In this document: piece by piece, positions 1 through 7,360 of the stretch
Numbering within the stretch: the first letter of the stretch is position 1
Layout of the letters: each line of letters starts with the position of its first letter
Source of the DNA: Candidatus Pelagibacter sp.
Lineage (GTDB): Bacteria; Pseudomonadota; Alphaproteobacteria; Pelagibacterales; Pelagibacteraceae
Assembly: GCA_028226735.1 (NCBI GenBank)
Contig: JAOIYV010000023.1
Span: 1-8,917, forward strand
DNA length: 8,917 nucleotides
Direction of reading: 5' to 3'
The notes under the pieces: generated by a model
What the model saw: the letters and a program-made list of their open reading frames with translations, nothing else
Databases searched by the model: none
What the model was told of the DNA's origin: nothing
Translations under genes and position numbers: made by a program

Positions 1-177
1 AACAAGTCTATCAATCCATTGACACTTTTTTCCTACATTTTTATAAAAAAATTTATTTAATTGAAAATCTTTAGGATCTACTAAATCTATAGAATATTTT
101 TCTAGTGGCTTTTTGACTTCTTTTAAATCATCAAGAGATTTAATTTCTAAATATTTTCTAAAAATTTTCTTTTTCAC
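1..177 (-). CDS. GNAT-family N-acetyltransferase, N-terminal part (runs off left edge)
   Basis: This is an open frame of 59 codons from a GTG start that continues past the left edge. An in-frame TGA lies directly upstream of the GTG and no ATG follows in the visible part, so the GTG at 177-175 is very probably the true start. It overlaps the hinT stop in a GTGA arrangement (4 nt), typical of translational coupling. The residues resemble the N-terminus of a small proteobacterial acetyltransferase family: a YLEI/M segment near residue 9, a Leu-Asn-(K/R)-Phe-Phe/Leu-Tyr segment near residue 42, and a final Trp-Ile/Thr-Asp-Arg-Leu motif. The acetyl-CoA-binding motif of GNAT enzymes would lie outside the window, so the assignment rests on N-terminal resemblance only. 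The substrate is unknown. It appears to be the promoter-distal end of the his operon transcript. Confidence 0.6.
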   Translation of the reverse strand, partial: MKKKIFRKYLEIKSLDDLKEVKKPLEKYSIDLVDPKDFQLNKFFYKNVGKKCQWIDRLV

Positions 178-539
178 TCAACCATTTTTCCTACTTTTTC
201 ACCTCCAAACAAATGAAAATGTAAATGTGGCACCTCCTGACCGCCATGGTCACCTATATTGGTCATAACTCTATACCCTTTGCCTATTTCTATTGAAATT
301 CCTAAAATTTTTGCCACCTTGTTTATTCCTTTCAGCAATCCAACCATTTCTTCTGGAGAAGCATTCAAACTAAAGTCATCGAGATTAACGTATTTACCTT
401 TTGGAATGACTAAAGCATGAATTTTCTTTTGAGGATTTATATCATGAAATGACAAAATGAAATTATCCTCATAAATTTTATTGCAAGGAATTTCTTCTCT
501 TAAAATTTTGGCAAAAATATTATTATCATCATAACTCAT
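174..539 (-). CDS. hinT: HIT-family (HinT-like) purine nucleoside phosphoramidase
   Basis: The 121-residue protein has the length and layout of bacterial HinT: an IFxKIxRxEIPCxxIYED start, a central FHDINPQ segment followed by HALVIPK, and a C-terminal HGGQEVPHLHFHLFGG. The histidine triad is His105, His107 and His109; by family knowledge the middle one is the nucleophile that forms an AMP-enzyme intermediate. HinT proteins are cytosolic dimers that hydrolyse AMP-N linkages such as aminoacyl-adenylate adducts, though the physiological substrate is usually unclear. The ATG lies 4 nt after the hisE stop without a clear Shine-Dalgarno, and its stop overlaps the start of the next gene. A HIT gene at the tail of a his cluster suggests co-transcription rather than a direct role in histidine synthesis. 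Confidence 0.93.
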   Translation of the reverse strand: MSYDDNNIFAKILREEIPCNKIYEDNFILSFHDINPQKKIHALVIPKGKYVNLDDFSLNASPEEMVGLLKGINKVAKILGISIEIGKGYRVMTNIGDHGGQEVPHLHFHLFGGEKVGKMVE

Positions 540-543
540 TACT

Positions 544-816
544 TTACTTTTTTCTTTTTTCTAATTCAGACATAACATCTTCAATCTTAACTTCATTGGC
601 CTCTAGATATATTAATAAATGATAAAAAACATCTGCCGCCTCATGAATTTTATTCGAGTTTTCTTCAATGGCTTCGATTAATTCATTTATTTCTTCTAAA
701 ACTTTTGCTTTACTTAAAGATTTGTCTGTGAGTAATTTGTTGGTGTAAGAACCCTCAACAGAATTTTTTTTTCTTTCTCTGGCTAGATTAATCAAGTTTT
801 CTAAAGTTTTTAGCAT
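544..816 (-). CDS. hisE: Phosphoribosyl-ATP pyrophosphohydrolase (HisE)
   Basis: This 90-residue all-helical protein of the MazG-like/HisE family hydrolyses phosphoribosyl-ATP to phosphoribosyl-AMP and pyrophosphate, the second step of histidine synthesis, in the cytosol. The Mg-binding signature is visible: an EExxE motif at Glu41, Glu42 and Glu45, and a HEAADVFYHLLIYLEA helix with Glu59 and Asp62. The length is right for a stand-alone HisE; there is no fused HisI domain, and hisI is not in this window. The start ATG comes 1 nt after the hisF stop, so coupling to hisF is likely. The C-terminus ends in a run of basic residues. The assignment is secure. Confidence 0.95.
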   Translation of the reverse strand: MLKTLENLINLARERKKNSVEGSYTNKLLTDKSLSKAKVLEEINELIEAIEENSNKIHEAADVFYHLLIYLEANEVKIEDVMSELEKRKK

Positions 817-817
817 A

Positions 818-1573
818 TTAAATTCTAACAGGAATTTCTTTTGAAGCCAAATATTCCTTGACCTCTTTTATTGAATGTTTGCCATAGTGAAATATGGATG
901 CTGCTAAAACTGCACTTGCCTTTCCTAATTTTATACCATCTGCCAAGTGATCCAGATTTCCTACACCTCCTGAAGCAATAACTGGAATATTAACTTTAGA
1001 AGATATTTTTAATATTAAATCTATATCATATCCAACTTGAGTTCCGTCTCTATCCATGGACGTAACTAATAATTCACCTGCACCACTATCTTCCATTTTT
1101 TTTGCAAATTTTATTGCATCTACTTCTGTGTTATTTCTCCCACCATGAGTAAAAACTTCCCATTTATCGTTATTTTTTTTAGCATCTATCGCAACTACAA
1201 TGCACTGTGAGCCAAATTTTTTAGAACTTTCAATAATTACCTCTGGATTTTGTACTGCAGCAGTATTAATTGAAACTTTATCTGCTCCACAATTTAATAG
1301 TTTACTAATATCATCAACTCCTCTTACTCCTCCTCCAACTGTTAAAGGCACAAAACATTTCTTAGATGTTCTTTTAACTACATCGTAAATAGTATCTCTA
1401 TTTTCATTTGAGGCTGTAATATCTAAAAAACAAATTTCATCAGCACCACCTTCACTATAAATTTTAGCTTGTTCAACTGGATCGCCCGCATCTTTTAAAT
1501 CCACAAAATTAATTCCCTTAACTACTCTGCCATTTTTAACATCTAGACATGGAATAATTCTATTTTTAAGCAT
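818..1573 (-). CDS. hisF: Imidazole glycerol phosphate synthase, cyclase subunit (HisF)
   Basis: This 251-residue (beta/alpha)8 barrel is the synthase half of the HisHF complex. It uses ammonia delivered by HisH to convert PRFAR into imidazole glycerol phosphate plus AICAR. The two catalytic aspartates stand at the expected positions, Asp11 (in IIPCLDV) and Asp130 (in VVAIDAKK). The phosphate-binding segments LTVGGGVR (around 77-84) and IASGGVGN near the C-terminal third are both intact. The length is standard. The start ATG lies inside the 3' end of hisA (8-nt overlap), with a weak purine-rich GAGAGAAATAG just upstream. Partner and substrate genes hisH and hisA are in the same operon. Confidence 0.97.
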   Translation of the reverse strand: MLKNRIIPCLDVKNGRVVKGINFVDLKDAGDPVEQAKIYSEGGADEICFLDITASNENRDTIYDVVKRTSKKCFVPLTVGGGVRGVDDISKLLNCGADKVSINTAAVQNPEVIIESSKKFGSQCIVVAIDAKKNNDKWEVFTHGGRNNTEVDAIKFAKKMEDSGAGELLVTSMDRDGTQVGYDIDLILKISSKVNIPVIASGGVGNLDHLADGIKLGKASAVLAASIFHYGKHSIKEVKEYLASKEIPVRI

Positions 1574-2288
1574 CTATTTCTCTCACTAATTCTTCTAACT
1601 TAATATTTCCGTCATATATAGCCTTGCCAACTATAATTCCTTCAATATTTTTATTTAAACTCTTTGCTTTTTGAATGTCATCAATTGAAGAAACTCCACC
1701 TGAGACAATTACTGGACATTTTGAGGTGTCGGCAATTTTTGATGTTTCTTCAAAGTTTGGGCTTTGTTTCATTCCATCACGGTTAATATCTGTATAAATT
1801 AACCTGCTTGCACCATAATCATTTACTTCTTTTAAAAAATCTAAAGTCAATTGATTGGAGTTTTCCTTCCAACCTGAAACCAAAAGATATCCATCTTTAG
1901 CGTCCAAACCCAATGCAATTTTATTTGGAAATTTTTTACAGGCTTCTTTTAAAAATTCTTTATCTTTTATTGCAGCACTTCCTAAAATAACTTTTTCTAC
2001 GCCAACATCTATATACTTTTGAATACTATCAATGGTTCTAACACCTCCGCCTACTTCAATTTTTAAATCAAACTTACTAACTATTTCTTTAATAATATCC
2101 AAATTAACCGTCTCACCGGTTAAAGCTCCATCTAAATCAACAACGTGTAAATTTTTGAAACCATAATCTTTATATTTACCAGCTTGATCAACTGGTGATA
2201 TTTGATATTCAGTTTTATTATTAAAATCACCTTTAACTAATCTGATACATTTTTTATCTTTAATGTCTATTGCTGGAAATATTTTCAT
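1566..2288 (-). CDS. hisA: ProFAR isomerase (HisA)
   Basis: This 240-residue half-barrel-repeat TIM barrel is homologous to HisF. It isomerises the aminoaldose ProFAR to the aminoketose PRFAR, the substrate of HisHF. The catalytic acid/base aspartates are Asp8 (in [19 protein letters not shown]) and Asp129 (in [10 protein letters not shown]). The phosphate loops VGGGVR (about 79-84) and VSGGVSS are both present. The length is normal. Its ATG overlaps the stop of the upstream lyase-fold gene by one base (TAATG) and no Shine-Dalgarno is visible, so translation probably depends on termination-reinitiation from that upstream gene. Its 3' end overlaps hisF by 8 nt. Confidence 0.97.
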   Translation of the reverse strand: MKIFPAIDIKDKKCIRLVKGDFNNKTEYQISPVDQAGKYKDYGFKNLHVVDLDGALTGETVNLDIIKEIVSKFDLKIEVGGGVRTIDSIQKYIDVGVEKVILGSAAIKDKEFLKEACKKFPNKIALGLDAKDGYLLVSGWKENSNQLTLDFLKEVNDYGASRLIYTDINRDGMKQSPNFEETSKIADTSKCPVIVSGGVSSIDDIQKAKSLNKNIEGIIVGKAIYDGNIKLEELVREIDA

Positions 2289-3127
2289 TAATTTTTTTTA
2301 AACTTTTCATTTTTTTTTGGTTTTCTTAGAACTATACTATCTAAGTAAACTCTTTGATCTTGCAAGCTTTCCCAATCAGAATTCCAATAACCTATAGTTC
2401 TATGTCTATAAATCCCCATTTTCATGTATCCACCTGTGCAAGTCTCTGCCAATGTTTTTATATTTTTTAGATCAGCAATCACTTCGTTGTTTTTATATAT
2501 TTTAAATCTACCTGTTTCATCCAGCTTCCACAAAACATGAAATTTAAGATGAGTCCATTTTCCTTTTAGATCATCAATTTTTCCAATTATCACAGGATCA
2601 GATGAGTAAGCAGCTCTACTTGCCCAGCTATAATAATTTTCTCCTTTATATTTGTTATCTTGTGACCAAAAATGGCAACAGCTATGACAGCCCTTGGCTT
2701 TATTATCTGTATGCATCTGTCCAATGATAACAACCGCACGTTTGTCTAAACTCTTGTAATTTTCATCAAAGTAAACCGCGTATTCATAAATATATTCTTT
2801 ATTTTTTAGACTCATTTCTCCCAAATGAATTTCTTGCCTACTTCTGTTGCCTTTACCATCGCATTGAATTTGTGTTGTTTGTGCGTTTCCTTTTCCACAG
2901 CCTGCGTCTTCTCTATTCACTGTAACTTGAAGGCTAGTTTCGCCTTCATAAACCGGGAAACCATTAGACTTTTTAACCTCTTTTATTCTGTTTATCTTTT
3001 TTTCAGACATAGAAATAAATTGTTTTTTAAATCCTTTGATATCTTTAAATTTTGTTTTATGTCCATCAGAAAAAGAGGGATTATAATAAATTGAAAATAT
3101 GATTATTGTGCTTATGAGCTTTTTCAT
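2288..3127 (-). CDS. Secreted polysaccharide-lyase-fold protein (heparin lyase I-like) embedded in the his operon
   Basis: The 279-residue product starts with a short basic stretch and a hydrophobic segment (about residues 4-20, ending NPSFS), which looks like a Sec signal peptide, so export to the periplasm is likely. The mature part resembles the concanavalin-like jelly-roll family of bacterial polysaccharide lyases related to heparin lyase I: an RSRQEI segment around 96-100, VVIIGQMHT around 132-140, GKWTHLKFHVLW followed by GRFKIYKNNEVI (about 189-217), and YMKMGIYRH (about 234-242) before a final strand with YLDSIVLR. Six cysteines remain after the signal (77, 89, 147, 150, 151, 230), unusual for this organism and suggestive of disulfides or metal binding. 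Catalysis is not proven; it could only bind glycans. It starts 1 nt after the hisH stop and overlaps hisA by 1 nt, so it is co-transcribed with the his genes although no histidine role is evident. Confidence 0.7.
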   Translation of the reverse strand: MKKLISTIIIFSIYYNPSFSDGHKTKFKDIKGFKKQFISMSEKKINRIKEVKKSNGFPVYEGETSLQVTVNREDAGCGKGNAQTTQIQCDGKGNRSRQEIHLGEMSLKNKEYIYEYAVYFDENYKSLDKRAVVIIGQMHTDNKAKGCHSCCHFWSQDNKYKGENYYSWASRAAYSSDPVIIGKIDDLKGKWTHLKFHVLWKLDETGRFKIYKNNEVIADLKNIKTLAETCTGGYMKMGIYRHRTIGYWNSDWESLQDQRVYLDSIVLRKPKKNEKFKKN

Positions 3128-3128
3128 T

Positions 3129-3755
3129 TTATAAATTTATAAAGTTATCAATTATTTTAAGTCCAATTTTGTCACTCTTTTCAGGGTGAAATTGAGTTCC
3201 AAATATATTTTCTTTTTCAACAGAACAAACAATATTTGATGAGTAATCTGTTGTTGCAGTAATTACATTATTGTCTTCTGGAATTAATTCATAACTGTGT
3301 ACAAAATACATATGAGACTTATTTTCTATATTTTTAAAAATTTTACTATCTTTAACAATATTAATTTCATTCCAGCCAATATGAGGGAGTTTATATTTTC
3401 CATTTTGATTATCAATTTTTGATACTTTTCCAGAGATCCACCCTAAACCTTTCGTTTCCGTTTCTTCATAACCAATATCTGCAAACATCTGTAAACCGAC
3501 ACAAATTCCAAGAAGAGGTTTTTTATTATTGATTGCAAATTCATTTAAGATCTCAACCAATCCATTTATATTATTCAAAGCATCAACGCAGCTCTTAAAC
3601 GATCCCTGCCCCGGCAATACTACCTTGTCGCTTGATCTTATTTTATTTAAATCTGAAGTTACTTTGATATTAACTTTGTCTTTAGCGACTTCTTCAAAGG
3701 AATTTATTACAGAACTGATGTTTCCTGAGTTATAGTCAACAATCGTGACATTCAT
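3129..3755 (-). CDS. hisH: Imidazole glycerol phosphate synthase, glutamine amidotransferase subunit (HisH)
   Basis: This class I (triad) glutamine amidotransferase hydrolyses glutamine and passes ammonia to HisF. The ATG at 3755 gives 208 residues beginning MNVTIVDYNSGN, the family's usual start; a TTG immediately before it is in frame but less likely. The catalytic triad is visible: nucleophile Cys85 in LLGICVGLQMF, and His190 and Glu192 in GTQFHPEKS. The oxyanion segment VVLPGQGSF lies at about 45-53. The start lies 5 nt after the hisB stop and only a weak AAAGG is found upstream. The partner hisF is two genes downstream, separated by the lyase-fold gene and hisA. Confidence 0.96.
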   Translation of the reverse strand: MNVTIVDYNSGNISSVINSFEEVAKDKVNIKVTSDLNKIRSSDKVVLPGQGSFKSCVDALNNINGLVEILNEFAINNKKPLLGICVGLQMFADIGYEETETKGLGWISGKVSKIDNQNGKYKLPHIGWNEINIVKDSKIFKNIENKSHMYFVHSYELIPEDNNVITATTDYSSNIVCSVEKENIFGTQFHPEKSDKIGLKIIDNFINL

Positions 3756-3760
3756 CAAAT

Positions 3761-4351
3761 TTATAAAGAGCCTTTAGTTGATGGAATACTCTTCTTGTTT
3801 CTTTGGTCTATTTCTAAAGCTGATCTTAGTGATCTTGCCAGAGCTTTAAAACATGACTCAATTATATGATGGCTGTTATCTCCATAAATATTTTCCATAT
3901 GTAATGTTATTCCTGCTGACTGAGAAAATGCTTGAAACCATTCTTTAAAAAGTTCTGTATCCATTTCACCTAGTTTTTCTACTTTTAATTTTACTTTCCA
4001 AATTAAGTAGGGTCTATTCGAAACATCAATTGCAACTCTTGTTAATGTTTCATCCATTGGGATCATTGCGTGTGCATATCTTCTAATTCCTTGATAATTT
4101 TTTAATGCTTTTTTTAAAGCCTCACCTATAGCGATTCCAGTGTCTTCAGTTGTGTGATGAAGGTCTATATGTGTGTCTCCTTTTGCCTTAACTTTTAAAT
4201 CAATAAGTGAGTGTTTTGATAGCTGTTCAAGCATGTGGTCTAGAAAACCAATTCCTGTATCAATTTCATATTGACCCTTGCCATCAATATTGACTTCAAC
4301 ACTAATGCTTGTTTCTTTAGTTTTTCTTGATACTTTTCCTTTTCTAGCCAT
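3761..4351 (-). CDS. hisB: Imidazoleglycerol-phosphate dehydratase (HisB)
   Basis: This 196-residue monofunctional dehydratase turns imidazole glycerol phosphate into imidazole acetol phosphate; no histidinol-phosphatase domain is fused. All family signatures are intact: GFLDHML at 35-41, DLHHTTED at 63-70, GDNSHHIIE at 157-165 (the second metal-binding motif) and PSTKGSL at the C-terminus. The histidines and glutamates of these motifs coordinate the two Mn ions in the 24-mer enzyme. It is the first gene of the minus-strand his operon, with the promoter candidate directly upstream in the 90-bp spacer shared with hslV. No Shine-Dalgarno is seen, and the predicted 5' leader is only a few bases. 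Confidence 0.97.
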   Translation of the reverse strand: MARKGKVSRKTKETSISVEVNIDGKGQYEIDTGIGFLDHMLEQLSKHSLIDLKVKAKGDTHIDLHHTTEDTGIAIGEALKKALKNYQGIRRYAHAMIPMDETLTRVAIDVSNRPYLIWKVKLKVEKLGEMDTELFKEWFQAFSQSAGITLHMENIYGDNSHHIIESCFKALARSLRSALEIDQRNKKSIPSTKGSL

Positions 4352-4361
4352 ATATTCTAAA

Positions 4362-4390
4362 GGTATACATACATAATCACTCTATATCAA
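4362..4390 (-). promoter_or_regulatory. Sigma-70-like promoter of the his operon
   Basis: On the minus strand the spacer upstream of hisB contains TTGATA (plus-strand 4385-4390; 5 of 6 matches to the -35 consensus), a 17-bp spacer, and TATACC (4362-4367; 4 of 6 matches to the -10). A start about 7 bases downstream would fall near 4355, leaving roughly 3 nt before the ATG at 4351, in keeping with the lack of a Shine-Dalgarno. No attenuator, leader peptide or His-codon run fits in this space. The elements are read by eye; AT-richness makes chance matches likely, so confidence is moderate. Confidence 0.45.
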
Positions 4391-4406
4391 TATTAGTAAT
4401 CAACTA

Positions 4407-4434
4407 CTTGAAGAATAAAAAATAGTATCCATCT
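4407..4434 (+). promoter_or_regulatory. Heat-shock (RpoH)-like promoter of hslVU
   Basis: Upstream of hslV the sequence CTTGAAG (4407-4413) is followed by 13 bp and then ATCCATCT (4427-4434). This matches the enterobacterial sigma-32 pattern CTTGAAA, 12-15 bp, CCCCATnT in most positions (six of seven in the -35 box, and CCAT-n-T in the -10). hslVU is a classic heat-shock operon and RpoH is known in SAR11 genomes, so the match is biologically expected. Transcription would start about 6-8 bases after the -10 box, around 4440-4442, at the ATG itself. No better sigma-70 promoter was found in the spacer. Confidence 0.45.
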
Positions 4435-4441
4435 ATATTCC

Positions 4442-4957
4442 ATGACTACAATTGTGCTTATTCGAAAAAATAATGAAGTGGTGGTAGCTGGAGATGGACA
4501 AGTCAGCATGGGTAATACGGTTATAAAAAGTACCGCTGCAAAAGTAAGGAAAATTGAAAAAAGAAATGTAATAGCTGGATTTGCAGGTTCAACTGCAGAT
4601 GCCTTAACTTTATTTGAACGGCTTGAGGCTAAACTAGAAAAACATGCTGGCAATCTTCCTCGAGCAGCTGTTGAGTTGGCTAAAGATTGGAGAACAGATA
4701 AATACTTAAGAAGACTAGAAGCATTAATGGCAATTGGTGATAAAGAAAATAGTTATATTATTTCAGGCACAGGTGACGTTTTAGAGCCTGAAGGAAATGC
4801 GATTGGCATTGGTTCTGGTGGAAATTATGCTTTAGCTGCTGCTAAGGTTTTGTTGGATACAGATTTAAGTGCTGAAGAAGTTGCAAAAAAATCAATAAAA
4901 GTAGCTTCTGAAATATGTGTTTTTACAAACAATAATATTAAGATAGAAAAAATTTGA
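4442..4957 (+). CDS. hslV: ATP-dependent protease proteolytic subunit HslV (ClpQ)
   Basis: This 171-residue proteasome-beta-like threonine peptidase assembles as a double hexamer in the cytosol and degrades unfolded proteins delivered by HslU. The N-terminus [10 protein letters not shown] exposes the catalytic threonine (Thr2; Thr1 after Met removal). [17 protein letters not shown] follows, with the conserved Lys34 (Lys33 of the mature chain). The later motifs [33 protein letters not shown] and [16 protein letters not shown] are also present. An in-frame TGA at 4409-4411 and no other ATG upstream fix the start. No Shine-Dalgarno precedes it, so a leaderless message is plausible. Its TGA overlaps the hslU ATG by one base. 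Confidence 0.97.
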   Translation: MTTIVLIRKNNEVVVAGDGQVSMGNTVIKSTAAKVRKIEKRNVIAGFAGSTADALTLFERLEAKLEKHAGNLPRAAVELAKDWRTDKYLRRLEALMAIGDKENSYIISGTGDVLEPEGNAIGIGSGGNYALAAAKVLLDTDLSAEEVAKKSIKVASEICVFTNNNIKIEKI

Positions 4958-6324
4958 TGAAAAATTCAAACGTTAAATCCTTTCCCAAAGAAAAAAAAGA
5001 TAATAATCAATCTTCTTTAGTTAGCTCTCTTTCTCCGAGGGAAATTGTTTCTGAACTTGACAGATATGTTGTTGGGCAAAATAAAGCTAAAAAGGCAGTT
5101 GCTATTGCTTTGAGAAATAGATGGAGAAGGCTAGCTTTAAAAGGTGAAATGAAAGATGAAATTCTACCTAAAAATATTTTAATGATAGGACCTACGGGTG
5201 TTGGAAAAACTGAAATCTCTAGACGATTATCTAAATTGGCAGAGGCACCTTTTGTAAAAGTAGAAGCAACTAGATTTACAGAAGTTGGTTATGTGGGTAG
5301 AGATGTCGAACAAATTATAAGAGATTTGTTAGAGATTGCAATTGCAATGGAGAAAGTAAAAAAAAGAAAAGAAGTCTATACAAAAGCACAAAAACTAGCT
5401 GAGGAAAAAGTTTTAGATGCATTGGTAGGAAACAAAGCAAGTCTTGCAACAAGGGAAAGTTTTAGGAAAAGATTAAGAGATGGTGATTTAGATGATAATG
5501 AAATTGAAATAGCTGTAAACGATAGTAGCTCGCAGACTTCATTTGAAATTCCTGGAATGCCAGGTGCAAATATCGGTATGATAAATATTGGTGAAATGAT
5601 TGGGAAATCAATTGGAAGTAAACAGAAAAAAAAGAAAATGACAGTTAAAGAATCTCATGAAATTCTTATCAATGATGAGTCTGATAAATTAATAGAAGAA
5701 GATAAAATTATTAAGTCTGCAAAAAACTCTACTGAAAATAATGGAATAGTTTTTTTAGACGAAATAGACAAAATTTCTGGAAGAACTGATAGGGTTGGTG
5801 GAGATGTATCTCGAGAGGGAGTTCAAAGAGATTTACTTCCTTTAATTGAGGGTACAACTGTTAGTACAAAATATGGACCAATCAAAACAGATCACATCCT
5901 ATTTATAGCTTCGGGAGCCTTTCAACTTGCAAAGCCATCTGATTTATTGCCTGAACTTCAAGGAAGACTTCCGATAAGAGTTGAGCTTGAGGCTTTAACT
6001 AGTGATGATTTTAAGAGAATTCTTAAAGAACCAGACTACAGCTTGATCAAACAGTATGTAGCTCTATTAAAAACAGAAAATTTAGATTTAGAGTTTTCTG
6101 AAGATGGAATAGATGCAATCGCTAATATTGCTTCAGAAGTAAATGCTACTGTAGAAAATATTGGTGCAAGGAGATTGCACACTATCATTGAAAGAATTTT
6201 AGATGATATTAGCTTTACGGCAACTGACAGATCTGGTGAAAAAATTATTATCAATTCTGAATATGTTAAACAAAATCTAGATGAACTAGTTAAGGATACA
6301 GACTTATCAAAATTTATTCTTTAG
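4957..6324 (+). CDS. hslU: ATP-dependent protease ATPase subunit HslU (ClpY)
   Basis: This AAA+ unfoldase forms the hexameric cap of HslV. With the ATG at 4957 (TGATG overlap with hslV) it has 455 residues. Visible elements are [16 protein letters not shown] (26-41), Walker A GPTGVGKT (78-85), pore loop GYVG (111-114), an intermediate (I) domain at about 130-255 that includes the family's EIPGMPG segment, Walker B IVFLDEID (264-271), sensor-1 region IASGA (317-321), sensor-2 GARR (403-406), and the C-terminal tail DLSKFIL that docks into HslV. Compared with E. coli HslU, the N-terminus carries about 20 extra polar, Lys/Ser/Asn-rich residues before the conserved start; no internal Met would remove them. 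An in-frame TTG at 4954 is a less likely start. The 3' end overlaps the opposing smr gene by 11 nt. Confidence 0.97.
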   Translation: MKNSNVKSFPKEKKDNNQSSLVSSLSPREIVSELDRYVVGQNKAKKAVAIALRNRWRRLALKGEMKDEILPKNILMIGPTGVGKTEISRRLSKLAEAPFVKVEATRFTEVGYVGRDVEQIIRDLLEIAIAMEKVKKRKEVYTKAQKLAEEKVLDALVGNKASLATRESFRKRLRDGDLDDNEIEIAVNDSSSQTSFEIPGMPGANIGMINIGEMIGKSIGSKQKKKKMTVKESHEILINDESDKLIEEDKIIKSAKNSTENNGIVFLDEIDKISGRTDRVGGDVSREGVQRDLLPLIEGTTVSTKYGPIKTDHILFIASGAFQLAKPSDLLPELQGRLPIRVELEALTSDDFKRILKEPDYSLIKQYVALLKTENLDLEFSEDGIDAIANIASEVNATVENIGARRLHTIIERILDDISFTATDRSGEKIIINSEYVKQNLDELVKDTDLSKFIL

Positions 6325-6745
6325 AAATTTTAAATTTATTTTTTAGATAAATATAAAAAGAACCACTACCGCCATCTTCGATCTTTGCATCTTTAATTTC
6401 AATAATCATTTTCATCAAAAAACTATTGGTCTCAATAAATTGAGGGACTGAATATTTTAAAATACTCAGATCTTTGGAGAGATAAGGATTTTCAATATTT
6501 TTAGATCTTAGACCCTTTCCTGTAATTACAATAATTTTATTCACATTTTCATCAAAACATTTTTTAATAAAACTTTCTATCGACATATTTGCTTCTTCAA
6601 GCGTATAGCCATGAAGATCTATTTTCTTGATTTTATTTCCTCTGATTTTTTTTTCTAGAAAATTATCTTTGTTTGGAATTTTTTCATTGCTAGATGTAAA
6701 ATTTTTCCAGTCTTTTTTATCTTTATCTGAAATTTTCTTAATCAA
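6314..6745 (-). CDS. Smr (small MutS-related) domain protein
   Basis: The 143-residue protein has a polar, charged N-terminal region (about 1-38) and one Smr domain (about 40-137). Signature segments are [12 protein letters not shown] (DLHG at 43-46), VITGKG (TGKG at 75-78) and a C-terminal [11 protein letters not shown]. Smr domains are nucleases or nucleic-acid-binding modules. The third motif is usually HGGxG; here the histidine is Asp124. The start is TTG at 6745, immediately after the stop of the Tim44-like gene (TAATTG); that stop is in frame and the next ATG lies inside the domain, so TTG is the best start. This is the second gene of a two-gene unit with the Tim44-like gene. Confidence 0.88.
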   Translation of the reverse strand: MIKKISDKDKKDWKNFTSSNEKIPNKDNFLEKKIRGNKIKKIDLHGYTLEEANMSIESFIKKCFDENVNKIIVITGKGLRSKNIENPYLSKDLSILKYSVPQFIETNSFLMKMIIEIKDAKIEDGGSGSFYIYLKNKFKISKE

Positions 6746-7339
6746 TTATGTAATAGTGTCGATTAATAACCAATTTGGATTTAAAGATTTTATATCTTTA
6801 GAAAAAACCCAAGTATCGTAAACCATTTTAATTTTTTCAGTGTTACCAGAAACTATTTTTTTATTCTGATCTTTTATGCATGTTATGATCTCACTAACAA
6901 AGTCTACAGTAACCTCCAAACTATTTTCTACTTTTTTATGAGATTTAATTATTGCAGACTTTATTCCTATAAATGTTATTTCTGCATAATGTCCTTTGGC
7001 CACTCTATCTTTAAGTGCTTCTTTAAATTGATCATGCATTTTTTTATCTAAAAGAGGTTTGCTAGCAATTAACTCATTATCACTGTCACTAAAGTCAGTG
7101 ATAATTGTTTCATAAGCAATCTTAGCTCCTTTTAGAAAATCGTCTTGTGCTTTTTTATCAAAATTTTCATTTATAGATTTTTGTTTTATATTAAATTTTT
7201 TATATTCTTTATCGAATTGAGAAGGCATTTTACCCTCAAAGCCAGTTTTTTTTCCTAGTATTCCCCTCAAACGTAGAAATATAAATCCAGCAATCATTGC
7301 TAAAAGTATAATATCTATATATTCGAAACTATAATTCAT
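6746..7339 (-). CDS. Tim44-like domain protein (TimA-type), membrane-anchored
   Basis: This 197-residue protein is of the alphaproteobacterial Tim44-like family, relatives of the mitochondrial import-motor subunit Tim44. One N-terminal transmembrane helix (about 8-24) is followed by the basic LRGILGKKTG segment, a charged linker (about 32-65) and a compact alpha/beta domain of the Tim44/NTF2-like fold (about 66-197). The C-terminal signature DTWVFSKDIKSLNPNWLLIDT is clear. The domain is probably periplasmic or membrane-associated; its bacterial function is poorly established. The ATG at 7339 follows a predicted leader of about 20 nt without a Shine-Dalgarno. It is the first gene of a unit with smr, with no base between stop and next start. 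Many alphaproteobacteria carry mltA between these two genes; here it is absent. Confidence 0.9.
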   Translation of the reverse strand: MNYSFEYIDIILLAMIAGFIFLRLRGILGKKTGFEGKMPSQFDKEYKKFNIKQKSINENFDKKAQDDFLKGAKIAYETIITDFSDSDNELIASKPLLDKKMHDQFKEALKDRVAKGHYAEITFIGIKSAIIKSHKKVENSLEVTVDFVSEIITCIKDQNKKIVSGNTEKIKMVYDTWVFSKDIKSLNPNWLLIDTIT

Positions 7340-7360
7340 ATTTTAATAATATTTAGTATG

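Noticed and set aside
2825..3094. Plus-strand open frame of 89 codons opposite the lyase-fold gene
   Set aside because: It is antisense to a signal-peptide protein with recognisable family motifs, and its hydrophobicity is the mirror of Lys/Glu-rich coding.
3753..3758. TTG at 3758 as the hisH start
   Set aside because: The adjacent ATG gives the canonical MNVTIVDYNSGN N-terminus, and a TTG directly before an ATG adds only one residue.
544..4351. Possible recently transferred or mobile his cluster
   Set aside because: Base composition, codon use and gene order match the rest of the window, and no integrase, tRNA, repeat or insertion sequence flanks it.
4362..4376. ATGTATGTATAC (minus strand) as a regulator operator or direct repeat
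   Set aside because: The repeat unit is only 4 bases and overlaps the -10 region; no second copy is found elsewhere in the spacer.
4393..4653. Minus-strand open frame of 86 codons over the hslV start
   Set aside because: It lies antisense to the clearly real hslV and overlaps the promoter region; its composition is that of a complementary shadow and no family is recognisable.
6322..6346. AAATTTTAAATTT-like palindromic stretch after the hslU stop as a terminator
   Set aside because: It is inside the smr coding region, consists of A and T only, and such palindromes occur by chance throughout this DNA.
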